64,000 bases of DNA from the NCBI GenBank assembly GCA_016293805.1, contig JAEDDI010000001.1:93596-157595 (forward strand), in the 5' to 3' direction. Shown piece after piece: positions 52,215 through 59,939 of this stretch. This stretch comes from Bacillota bacterium. GTDB lineage: Bacteria; Bacillota; Clostridia; Peptostreptococcales; Anaerovoracaceae. Numbering within the stretch: the stretch's first letter is position 1; each line of letters opens with the position of its first letter. A model generated the notes under the pieces. That model saw only the letters and a program-made list of their open reading frames with translations, was not told where the DNA came from and did not search any database. The position numbers were made by a program, and so were the translations under genes.

Positions 52215-54835
52215 TAATCGTTTCCTTCTGTATTAGCCTTACTGTCTGCCGGTTCCTCACCTTTAAGTTCAGCCTCATTCAGCAGAACCTGCCTTGGTCT
52301 TGAACCATCCTGAGGACCGACAATTCCTGCTGCCTCCATCATGTCCATGATTCTGGCAGCCCTGTTATATCCTATTCTGAATCTTCTCTGAAGCATCGAA
52401 ACAGATGCCTGTCCACTGGCAACAACAAACTCGATACAGTCATTCATAAGTTCATCTGTATCATCTGAAATGTTCTGAGAGACCTGATCTGTATTTTCAA
52501 TGCTTGTCAGCACATCATTTGAGTATTCCACTTCATCTGTCTGACTCTTTACAAACTCTATAATTGAATTCACTTCATTATCCGAAATGAAAGTGCCCTG
52601 CACTCTCACAGGCTTGCCCATTCCAAGCGGATTGTAAAGCATGTCTCCCTTTCCGACAAGTTTCTCTGCACCGCTCATATCCAGAATTGTTCTTGAGTCA
52701 AACTGAGATGACACGGCAAACGCTATTCTTGATGGAATATTCGCCTTTATCACACCTGTTATTACATCCACAGACGGACGCTGCGTTGCAACGATTAGAT
52801 GCATTCCTGCAGCTCTTGCCATCTGAGCCAGGCGGCATATCGACTCTTCAACCTGTGAAGGCGCAGCCATCATAAGGTCTGCAAGCTCATCGATAATTAT
52901 AACAACCTGCGGCATTACATTATCCGGCTCATCCATCATAAGCACATGCTCGTTATAGCTTTCCAGGTCTCTGACTCCCGCTTCTGCAAATTTCTTGTAT
53001 CTGTCGTTCATTTCAGAAACTGCCCAGTTAAGCGCAGCCGCAGCCTTAGGCGGTTCAGTAACAACCGGTATAAGGAGATGCGGTATGCCGTTGTAGTTTC
53101 CAAGCTCAACAACCTTGGGATCTATAAGTACAAGTTTCACTTCGTCAGGCGTTGCCTTGTAAAGAATGCTTGCAATGATGCTGTTTATGCACACGGACTT
53201 TCCTGAACCTGTAGATCCTGCGATAAGAAGATGAGGCATTCCTTTTAAATCCCCGATTATCGGCTTTCCTGCAATGTCTTTACCCACGGCAAAACTTATC
53301 TTTGATTTGGCGTTCCTGAACTCGCGTGAATCTATGATTTCCCGTATGGTGACCATATTAACCTTGTCGTTCTCGATTTCTATGCCTACTGCGGCCTTTC
53401 CGGGTATAGGCGCCTCAATACGTATGCTTTTTGCTCTCAGATTCAATGCTATATCATCTGAAAGCTTTGTAATGCTGCTTACCTTTACGCCTGTCCCCGG
53501 CTGAATCTCATATCTTGTCACCGCAGGTCCGGGAACTGCAGCTATCACCTTAGCATCTACATGAAATGCTTCAAGTGTCTCTTCAAGTTTCTTTGTCTTG
53601 GCTGCAAGATCGGCAAGGTCTGCTCCTTTAACTTCGACTTTCTTCAGAAGATCTGAAGGAGGAAACTTATACTTCTTCTTTGCCTTCGTCCTGTTGAATT
53701 CCGATTTATCCAAAGTAGCATTCTTCGCCTCTGTGTTCGACATCTTCTCAACATTCCTGACAGGGTCCGACTGACCTGATTTAACTACCTTTGTCTCTTT
53801 TTCCGGTTTTTCTTCATATGAAACCACATCATGTACTGACGCCGGCTCTGCATTCACTTCTGCAGTCTGTTCCGATACAAAATTATCATATGATCCGGTA
53901 TATATATCAAGCGGCCCACGTCCCATTGCACCGTCGTCATATCCTTCTCCTATGCCGCATCCGCTGCTGAGACTCTCCTGGCTTCCGTCAAGACCGAAAC
54001 CTTCAACATGATCGTTTCCACCCGTTCCGAAATGAAGAGAGTCATCTGTCATATATTCAAGAATTCGCTTCTGGTTATCACAAAGATTTGCCCTGCGTAT
54101 TGCTTTTTTTGTGTGTGCCGAATCAGGAACGGTATATCCTTTAGGAACGGCAGGTTCAAGCAGTTCCTCCTCCTGCAGTTTCTTTTCCGGTTCCGGAAGA
54201 GTCTGAGTCTTTTGTCTCTTTGCTCTGCGCATTCTCTCCTCATTCCAGCTTCCTTTGCCCGCAATAGGTCTGTCAGATATAATAATAAGGGAAATTACTG
54301 CAATAACAGCAGCAGCGATATATGAACCGACTGCACCTATTATCTTTACCAGCAGTGTAGCAAGAAGCATACCTGCCAGTCCGCCATTTTCAAGATTTGC
54401 TCCATCTGTAAATATATCTCCCATTCCAAGAACCGGAATCACAGCATGATTCACATCCACAAATCTGACAGAATTTACAATGCTGATGTCAAAAAACAGC
54501 AATATAAAGAATACTGTGGAAAGAGCAGTGAATATTTTTGTGCGCCCTGCAAGCATCAGCACACCGTAGAGTATGAGATATACGGGAAGAACGTATGCAG
54601 CATGGCCGAAACATCCTTTGAAAAACCTGTCAAACACCTCTCCAAGGGCTCCTGTCACATTGAAGAACAGAGCAATTGCAAGAAAAATTCCTGCTGCAGT
54701 TATGACTATACCCTGTATTTCTCTTTTCTTCCTTAAATCAGTCTCAACAGCTTCTTCATTTAATATTTTTTTCGTTTGACGTCTGTCATCTTTTGGAGAT
54801 GACTTCTTCTGTACATTTTTCTTCTTTTCAGCCAT
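52214..54835 (-). CDS. ftsK: FtsK/SpoIIIE DNA translocase
   Basis: An 873-residue DNA pump. Four or five N-terminal membrane helices (about 40-185) precede an acidic linker. The alpha/beta motor has Walker A AGSTGSGKSVCIN, the Walker B-type VIIIDELADLMM and SRIAFAVSSQFDSRTILD. A winged-helix gamma domain (SMLQRRFRIGYNRAARIMD) ends it. It moves DNA through the septum; whether it serves sporulation cannot be judged. Start is the ATG at 54835. Confidence 0.96.
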   Translation of the reverse strand: MAEKKKNVQKKSSPKDDRRQTKKILNEEAVETDLRKKREIQGIVITAAGIFLAIALFFNVTGALGEVFDRFFKGCFGHAAYVLPVYLILYGVLMLAGRTKIFTALSTVFFILLFFDISIVNSVRFVDVNHAVIPVLGMGDIFTDGANLENGGLAGMLLATLLVKIIGAVGSYIAAAVIAVISLIIISDRPIAGKGSWNEERMRRAKRQKTQTLPEPEKKLQEEELLEPAVPKGYTVPDSAHTKKAIRRANLCDNQKRILEYMTDDSLHFGTGGNDHVEGFGLDGSQESLSSGCGIGEGYDDGAMGRGPLDIYTGSYDNFVSEQTAEVNAEPASVHDVVSYEEKPEKETKVVKSGQSDPVRNVEKMSNTEAKNATLDKSEFNRTKAKKKYKFPPSDLLKKVEVKGADLADLAAKTKKLEETLEAFHVDAKVIAAVPGPAVTRYEIQPGTGVKVSSITKLSDDIALNLRAKSIRIEAPIPGKAAVGIEIENDKVNMVTIREIIDSREFRNAKSKISFAVGKDIAGKPIIGDLKGMPHLLIAGSTGSGKSVCINSIIASILYKATPDEVKLVLIDPKVVELGNYNGIPHLLIPVVTEPPKAAAALNWAVSEMNDRYKKFAEAGVRDLESYNEHVLMMDEPDNVMPQVVIIIDELADLMMAAPSQVEESICRLAQMARAAGMHLIVATQRPSVDVITGVIKANIPSRIAFAVSSQFDSRTILDMSGAEKLVGKGDMLYNPLGMGKPVRVQGTFISDNEVNSIIEFVKSQTDEVEYSNDVLTSIENTDQVSQNISDDTDELMNDCIEFVVASGQASVSMLQRRFRIGYNRAARIMDMMEAAGIVGPQDGSRPRQVLLNEAELKGEEPADSKANTEGND

Positions 54836-54848
54836 AACTTTCCTCAAA

Positions 54849-55688
54849 TCAAAGTATCACTAATGAATATACTATTACAGAAATCCCAAGTATCCATGTG
54901 TAGTATGAAAAATATGTCAGTTTCTTCCCTGATACAAGTCTGATCATTCCCTTTATTGCGATAAGACCTGAAACAGCCGAAACAATCACCCCTGCCAGTA
55001 TCGGCACTGTAAGAGATGAATCCACAGTGCCTGCTGCAAGTGCATCGGGAAGCTCAAGGATTACAGATCCCAGAATCGGCGGAATAGAAACAAGAAATGC
55101 AAATCTTACAGCCCATTCTCTCTTGAGTCCGCATGCCAGTCCGCCTACAATAGTAGAGCCTGATCTTGAAATACCCGGAGCTATTGCACACCCCTGAAGA
55201 ATTCCCACTGTAATTGCATGCTTAAACTTTGTGTTTTTTATACCGTGCAGATTCTTTCCCCATTTTTCTGCAGCAAAAAGAATACATCCTGTTATTACAA
55301 GACATATGCCTATAGCAAGCACATTACTGTAAAGCTTCTCAAACTTCTCATCGAACAGAAATCCGATAACGGCAGTCGGAACAGTTGCAGTAATGATAAG
55401 CCAGCACATTCTCCTTGTGGCATTCTTATTTACATCGAATCTCTTTGTTTTAACAAGGTCTGCAAAAGTTCCGAAAAACTCATATATCAGACCGAGAATA
55501 TCCTTCCAGTATACAATAAATACAGAAATCAGTGTTCCCACATGCAGAAGAACCGCAAAGATCAGAACACTGTCTGAATTTATTCCAAAAAAATGCTGAG
55601 CAAGAGCAAGGTGCCCCGATGATGAAATCGGAAGAAACTCAGCAAGCCCCTGAATTAATCCTAATATAATTGCCTGAAATGTAGTCAA
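54849..55688 (-). CDS. uppP: Undecaprenyl-diphosphatase UppP (BacA)
   Basis: A 279-residue polytopic membrane phosphatase that recycles undecaprenyl diphosphate for wall synthesis. Signature motifs are LAEFLPISSSGHLAL and APGISRSGSTIVGGL. The start is a TTG at 55688 after GAGGAGG. It heads the uppP-ftsK-rimO-pgsA-cinA run, which starts at the promoter just upstream. Confidence 0.95.
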   Translation of the reverse strand: MTTFQAIILGLIQGLAEFLPISSSGHLALAQHFFGINSDSVLIFAVLLHVGTLISVFIVYWKDILGLIYEFFGTFADLVKTKRFDVNKNATRRMCWLIITATVPTAVIGFLFDEKFEKLYSNVLAIGICLVITGCILFAAEKWGKNLHGIKNTKFKHAITVGILQGCAIAPGISRSGSTIVGGLACGLKREWAVRFAFLVSIPPILGSVILELPDALAAGTVDSSLTVPILAGVIVSAVSGLIAIKGMIRLVSGKKLTYFSYYTWILGISVIVYSLVIL

Positions 55689-55725
55689 TTAACCTACCTC
55701 CTCATGTACATAATCATACATAATA

Positions 55726-55753
55726 AGTATACCATAAACTGACGGTGCGACAA
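55726..55753 (-). promoter_or_regulatory. Promoter of the uppP-ftsK-rimO-pgsA-cinA run
   Basis: Minus-strand TTGTCG (55748-55753), a 16-base spacer and TATACT (55726-55731), with TG one base upstream of the -10. Confidence 0.65.
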
Positions 55754-55756
55754 ATA

Positions 55757-55787
55757 GAAAAATACAGCCCGCATTACACGGACTGTA
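55757..55787 (-). terminator. Terminator of asd
   Basis: Minus-strand TACAG-T-CCG / CGG-G-CTGTA (one mismatch) with a 7-base loop, followed by TTTTTC. Confidence 0.7.
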
Positions 55788-55800
55788 CCGAATTATCTTT

Positions 55801-56886
55801 TTATTTCGCCTTGATGTAACCCTTGGCAGTCAGAGCTTCCGCTCCAAGAAGTGCACCTCCGGCAGCTCCTCTTACAGTATTGTGAGCAAGTCCGATGAAC
55901 TTGTAATCGTAGATTGTGTCTTCTCTTAATCTTCCGATTGAAACACCGAATCCTCCCTCGAAATCCACATCAAGTTTAACCTGAGGTCTGTCATCATCCT
56001 CAAGATACTGTATAAACTGCTCAGGCGCGCTAGGAAGACCTGCCTCCTGAGGAAATCCTCTGTATTCTACAAGTGCTCTGATGAGTTCTTCCTTTGTTAC
56101 AGGTTTTCTGAACTTGATTGATACAGCAGCTGTATGTCCGTCAAGAACAGGCACTCTCACACACTGACAGCTGATTTTAGGTTCTGCTGCATTGACAATT
56201 TCACCATTCTCTACATGTCCCAATACCTTAAGCGGTTCAAGTTCACTTTTTTCTTCTTCACCGCCGATATACGGAATTATATTCTCAACTATTTCAGGCC
56301 AGTCCGCAAAAGTCTTGCCTGCACCTGAAATTGCCTGATATGTACATGCAACGATTTCATAAGGCTCATAAGGAAGCCATGCTGCAATTGCAGGCACATA
56401 GCACTGAATTGAGCAGTTCGGCTTTACAGCGATAAAACCTCTCTTTGTTCCGAGTCTCTTTTTCTGCGCTTCAATAACTTCGTAGTGCGCATCGTTGATT
56501 TCAGGAATAACCATCGGAACATCCTTTGTCCATCTGTGAGCAGAGTTGTTTGAAACAACAGGTGTCTCTGTCTTTGCATAAGCTTCCTCTATTGCGCGAA
56601 TCTCGTCCTTTGACATATCAACGGCACTGAATACAAAGTCTACAGTCTCTGCAACCTTCTCTACTTCGTTAACATTCATTACGATGATATCCTTTACAGA
56701 TTCAGGCATAGGTGTCGCCATCTTCCATCTGATACCTACGGCATCCTCGTATCTTCTGCCTGCACTTCTTTCACTTGCAGCTATTGTTACAACTTCGTAC
56801 CAGGGATGATTCTCAAGAAGCGATATAAAACGCTGTCCAACCATTCCTGTTCCGCCAAGAATACCTACTCTTAACTTTTTTTCCAT
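55801..56886 (-). CDS. asd: Aspartate-semialdehyde dehydrogenase, archaeal/fungal-type branch
   Basis: A 361-residue enzyme reducing aspartyl phosphate to the semialdehyde for lysine, threonine, methionine and diaminopimelate. It has GILGGTGMVGQRFI, the catalytic Cys in KPNCSIQCYV, AISGAGKTF and the His in VPVLDGHTAAVSI. The NCSIQC form is that of the longer branch found in archaea and fungi, also present in some Clostridia. It is a single gene with its own promoter and terminator; aspartokinase and dapA are elsewhere. Confidence 0.93.
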   Translation of the reverse strand: MEKKLRVGILGGTGMVGQRFISLLENHPWYEVVTIAASERSAGRRYEDAVGIRWKMATPMPESVKDIIVMNVNEVEKVAETVDFVFSAVDMSKDEIRAIEEAYAKTETPVVSNNSAHRWTKDVPMVIPEINDAHYEVIEAQKKRLGTKRGFIAVKPNCSIQCYVPAIAAWLPYEPYEIVACTYQAISGAGKTFADWPEIVENIIPYIGGEEEKSELEPLKVLGHVENGEIVNAAEPKISCQCVRVPVLDGHTAAVSIKFRKPVTKEELIRALVEYRGFPQEAGLPSAPEQFIQYLEDDDRPQVKLDVDFEGGFGVSIGRLREDTIYDYKFIGLAHNTVRGAAGGALLGAEALTAKGYIKAK

Positions 56887-56928
56887 TTATTTCACCTCTA
56901 AAACTCTTTCTTTAAAATATATGAATTA

Positions 56929-56957
56929 ATACTATCACAGCATTTGTGCTGTTTCAA
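56929..56957 (-). promoter_or_regulatory. Promoter of asd with a 16-base palindrome
   Basis: Minus-strand TTGAAA (56952-56957), a 17-base spacer and TAGTAT (56929-56934). Nearly the whole spacer is the perfect palindrome ACAGCA-N4-TGCTGT (56937-56952), a likely repressor site. No lysine riboswitch precedes asd. Confidence 0.7.
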
Positions 56958-57000
56958 GTAAATTTAATAAATTTTAATATATATTTTTGTGTACATCTAA

Positions 57001-57187
57001 CAAAAACAAGCCCGGGGTGCCGTCAGGCTATAATTCACGCCCTATCTATGATAGGTGGGTCATCTGCCCTGCCCTTCTGCCTTCCACTGAATAAATGAGG
57101 CCTGGCATATCTGCAGCGGACTCGAAATCCCATTGTGAAACTGTAGGTTGAATTACAGAACCTTAACGCACAACCCAGGTAGTTTTC
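57001..57187 (-). ncRNA. ssrS: Probable 6S RNA
   Basis: A roughly 187-base transcript starts from a consensus promoter. Its ends pair: CCUGGG-UU-GUGC near the 5' end with GCAC-CCCGGG near the 3' end, followed by GCUUGUUUUUGUU, a natural terminator. No reading frame is apparent. Size, closing stem and the early CCUGGGUUGUGCGUUAAGG, resembling the 5' region of Bacillus 6S-2 RNA, suggest 6S RNA, which binds housekeeping RNA polymerase. The family assignment is by eye; SRP RNA, tmRNA and RNase P RNA do not fit. Confidence 0.6.
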
Positions 57188-57193
57188 TCAAAC

Positions 57194-57222
57194 ATTATAT
57201 TATCAGTTTCATTTCTTTTCAA
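57194..57222 (-). promoter_or_regulatory. Promoter of the probable 6S RNA
   Basis: Minus-strand TTGAAA (57217-57222), a 17-base spacer and TATAAT (57194-57199). It overlaps the last codons of tmcAL. Confidence 0.8.
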
Positions 57223-58258
57223 TAGCTATATACGGTTTTCGCACATAATCTGATTCTTCATACAAATCACGCCCTCTGATTATATTATAAATATCAGATG
57301 CCTTAATATCAGCAGCACCTGTTCCTTTCTCTCTGTTGATGTTTGTAATCACTTTTACACCGTTTTTTTTCATCTTGCGAATCAGATATCCGCCATGTTT
57401 TCCTACGGCGAGAATTCGTACAGCATCTGAACTGTCCGCACCTGCAACAAGCTGACACAACACTCTGTTTATTCTTGCCTTTGTATACCTTGACTGCCTT
57501 ACGGCATCAACAAGAGAATGTGTATCACGATGATACCGTATTTCACTACGAAGCTTAAAACCTATTCCCTCGCCTGCAGAAGGAAGAGAATCAATTTCCT
57601 CAGCCGTGTGTGACAAAACAGCAAATGCTACAATATCATATGGAATTCCTCCCGTATAACCTTCGTACGGAAGAGGCATGTATCCTGAAATATCTCTTCC
57701 CGCTGCGCACTCGCTTCGAATAAATGAAGATGATTCATGACTGCTGCGTCTGACAGTAACAGGAACAATACTGCTTCCTGCTGCCGCAAGCGCTCTGAGA
57801 TATTCAACAGAGAGGATGTTATTCGGATGTTTCATAAACTCATCATTTCCAAACGCCTTCGCATATGACACGCCGCTTCTTGCCATTTCTATCTGTTCTC
57901 TGTCTTCCCCAATGTGTTTTCGAATCTCATCAATATCTCCCGATTCGCTCCCGAAAGAAAGATAATCTACGCATTTAAGCGAATCCAGTATCTTAACCGC
58001 TCCCTGCGCAAACTGCCTTGCACCGTTGCACGCATATATAAAAGGGAGCTCTATGACAAGATCAGATCCCATCATTACCGCCTGCTTTGCTCGAAACCAT
58101 TTATCTTCGTAGGCGGGAAGTCCTCTCTGAACAAAATTTCCGCTCATCAGAGATAATACTGCCGTATCCTCCCCAAGAATTCTGCGCGTTTCGTTCATAT
58201 GAAACTTGTGTCCGTAGTGAAACGGATTGTATTCACATATTATTGCTGCTGTTTTCAT
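57209..58258 (-). CDS. tmcAL: tRNA(Met) cytidine acetate ligase TmcAL
   Basis: A 349-residue HIGH-nucleotidyltransferase. TmcAL uses acetate and ATP to acetylate C34 of elongator tRNA-Met. The active-site motif CEYNPFHYGHKFH stands at the N-terminus, followed by SGNFVQRGLPA and GSDLVIELP. It is somewhat shorter than the Bacillus protein (near 400). The start is the ATG at 58258; its GGAG lies within a terminator stem. Confidence 0.9.
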   Translation of the reverse strand: MKTAAIICEYNPFHYGHKFHMNETRRILGEDTAVLSLMSGNFVQRGLPAYEDKWFRAKQAVMMGSDLVIELPFIYACNGARQFAQGAVKILDSLKCVDYLSFGSESGDIDEIRKHIGEDREQIEMARSGVSYAKAFGNDEFMKHPNNILSVEYLRALAAAGSSIVPVTVRRSSHESSSFIRSECAAGRDISGYMPLPYEGYTGGIPYDIVAFAVLSHTAEEIDSLPSAGEGIGFKLRSEIRYHRDTHSLVDAVRQSRYTKARINRVLCQLVAGADSSDAVRILAVGKHGGYLIRKMKKNGVKVITNINREKGTGAADIKASDIYNIIRGRDLYEESDYVRKPYIAIEKK

Positions 58259-58260
58259 AA

Positions 58261-58290
58261 TAAAAAGCTCCACGGAAAACACCATGGAGC
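58261..58290 (-). terminator. Terminator/attenuator before tmcAL
   Basis: Minus-strand GCTCCATGG / CCGTGGAGC (one T-G pair), 6-base loop, followed by TTTTTATT. The only Shine-Dalgarno-like GGAG of tmcAL is inside the 3' arm. Confidence 0.7.
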
Positions 58291-58297
58291 ACATCTC

Positions 58298-58837
58298 CTA
58301 TTCAATATAATCCTTCGATTCAATATGCACTTCGTATGCCATGGATTTGATTTCTTCTCTGTTTGCCTGAAGCGTATCGCTTATTCCTGCAAAAGTAGTT
58401 TCAATCGTATTGAACATATCTCCGAAATATGTAGCATTAAGCTGCTCCATCTTCTCCTGGAAGCTGAACAGAATGCTGTCCATGTATTCATATGTGCCGA
58501 GTTTAAGTGCTGTGGCTTTTTCTTCAGCTGTTGTAAGAATTTCTTCAGCTTTATCCCTTGCTCTTCTTGTAATCTCGTCATTATCAACAAGAGCGTCTGC
58601 CTGCGCTCTGGCATCAGCTATTATAGTCTCGTATTTTTCTTTAGCTTCTCCCTGAATCCTACTCTGTTCACCTTCAAGCCACTGAGCCTGTTTCATCTCC
58701 TGAGGAAGTTCTGCCCTGATCTCCCTGACTATCTCAAGAAGCTCCTCTGAGTCAACCATAATTTTACCTGTAAGCGGAAACCCTGAAGCTGTATCAACTA
58801 TTTCTTCAATTTCTTCAAGCAAATCAAAAACCTTCAT
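58298..58837 (-). CDS. Coiled-coil protein of unknown function
   Basis: A 179-residue, charged, mostly helical protein with no signal peptide or membrane helix. A long coiled region (about 35-120: EQSRIQGEAKEKYETIIADA, RRARDKAEEILTTAEEKA) resembles the stalk of ATP-synthase b or DivIVA-like proteins without clear membership. Its ATG overlaps the coaD stop as TGATG, so it is cotranslated with coaD; genes of this kind often lie between coaD and tmcAL in Clostridia. No function is assigned. Confidence 0.7.
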   Translation of the reverse strand: MKVFDLLEEIEEIVDTASGFPLTGKIMVDSEELLEIVREIRAELPQEMKQAQWLEGEQSRIQGEAKEKYETIIADARAQADALVDNDEITRRARDKAEEILTTAEEKATALKLGTYEYMDSILFSFQEKMEQLNATYFGDMFNTIETTFAGISDTLQANREEIKSMAYEVHIESKDYIE

Positions 58838-59331
58838 CACTTATCTCCTCTCTCTGTGAAAACATCCATCATTTCAAGTACCACTTCAGGTACCATTTCA
58901 CTTATGTCACCGCCCAGACTGTACACTTCCTTGGCCATGCTCGAACTGATAAATCCATATTTGCCGGATGTCATAAGAAACACTGTTTCTGCTCCATTGC
59001 GGTAAAGAATCGAATGAAGCTGCGCCATCTGAATCTCACTGTCAAAATCAGCAGTTCCCCTGAGACCTCTGACAACCATATCAAATCCGTTATCATTTAC
59101 ATAATCAGCAAGCAGCCCGGAAAACGCGTCAACCTCAACATTGGGAATATCAGCCACTGCTGCTTTAATCATGTCTGTTCTCTGCTGTTCTGTGAACATT
59201 GCGTTCTTTCCCGGATTCCTGATTACTCCAACTACAAGAACATCACAAAGCCTGGATGCCCTCCTTATAAGGTCAAGATGACCCAATGTCAGCGGATCAA
59301 ACGATCCTGCATATAGTGCTTTTTTTGCCAT
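58837..59331 (-). CDS. coaD: Phosphopantetheine adenylyltransferase
   Basis: A 164-residue CoaD of coenzyme A synthesis, joining ATP and 4'-phosphopantetheine. The nucleotidyltransferase motif AGSFDPLTLGHLDLIRRA, VVRGLRGTADFDSE and the FISSSMAKEV motif are intact. It is preceded by its own promoter, and follows rsmD-recG as in many Firmicutes. Confidence 0.97.
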   Translation of the reverse strand: MAKKALYAGSFDPLTLGHLDLIRRASRLCDVLVVGVIRNPGKNAMFTEQQRTDMIKAAVADIPNVEVDAFSGLLADYVNDNGFDMVVRGLRGTADFDSEIQMAQLHSILYRNGAETVFLMTSGKYGFISSSMAKEVYSLGGDISEMVPEVVLEMMDVFTERGDK

Positions 59332-59353
59332 TATTTTCTCCTGGATTTACTAT

Positions 59354-59385
59354 TCTAATTTTAACACAATGATATGTAATATCAA
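59354..59385 (-). promoter_or_regulatory. Promoter of coaD
   Basis: Minus-strand TTGATA (59380-59385), a 16-base spacer and TAAAAT (59358-59363). TTGTGTTAAAATTAGA (59354-59369) is identical to the alaS promoter core. Confidence 0.6.
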
Positions 59386-59388
59386 TAT

Positions 59389-59928
59389 CTATTTGCTGTA
59401 TATATCAACGATAATTGTACCGTATTTTTTCTCTTTAATCTTAGTAAAAGCTCCTATCTTATCCGGAAGAATTTCGGCCTGGTGATGCTCCGCTACTATA
59501 AGACCGTCATCCGAAAGCAGATCAAGCTCTGCTATTTTTTCTACCGCACCGTTCATGAGTCCGTCTTTGTACGGCGGATCCAGCAGAAATATATCAACTT
59601 TTTCTCTGATTCTTTCGAGAACTTTTTCGTAGGATCCAGGCAGTACAACTGATTTATCCTCTGCCCTGCAGTATGAAATGTTTTCAGATATGAGTTTAAG
59701 ACTTTCTCTTGAATTATCTCCGAAATAGCATTTCTCTGCACCTCTTGACAGTGCTTCCAGCCCCAGATTGCCTGTGCCTGCAAACAGATCGACAACAACC
59801 GCGTCGCAGATATTATTCATCAGCATCGCAAATATCGCTTCTTTAACTTTTCCGGTAGTAGGTCTTACTCTGTTGTTTTCAGGTGCGTTAAGACGCCTCC
59901 CTTTGTATTCTCCCGCAATTATTCTCAT
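59389..59928 (-). CDS. rsmD: 16S rRNA (guanine-966 N2)-methyltransferase RsmD
   Basis: A 179-residue methyltransferase. It begins MRIIAGEYKGRRL, the usual RsmD start. The SAM motif is VVDLFAGTGNLGLEAL and the catalytic NPPY-type motif is LDPPYKDG. It lies between recG and coaD, a frequent order, and starts behind AGGAG. Confidence 0.94.
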   Translation of the reverse strand: MRIIAGEYKGRRLNAPENNRVRPTTGKVKEAIFAMLMNNICDAVVVDLFAGTGNLGLEALSRGAEKCYFGDNSRESLKLISENISYCRAEDKSVVLPGSYEKVLERIREKVDIFLLDPPYKDGLMNGAVEKIAELDLLSDDGLIVAEHHQAEILPDKIGAFTKIKEKKYGTIIVDIYSK

Positions 59929-59939
59929 AAACTACTCTC

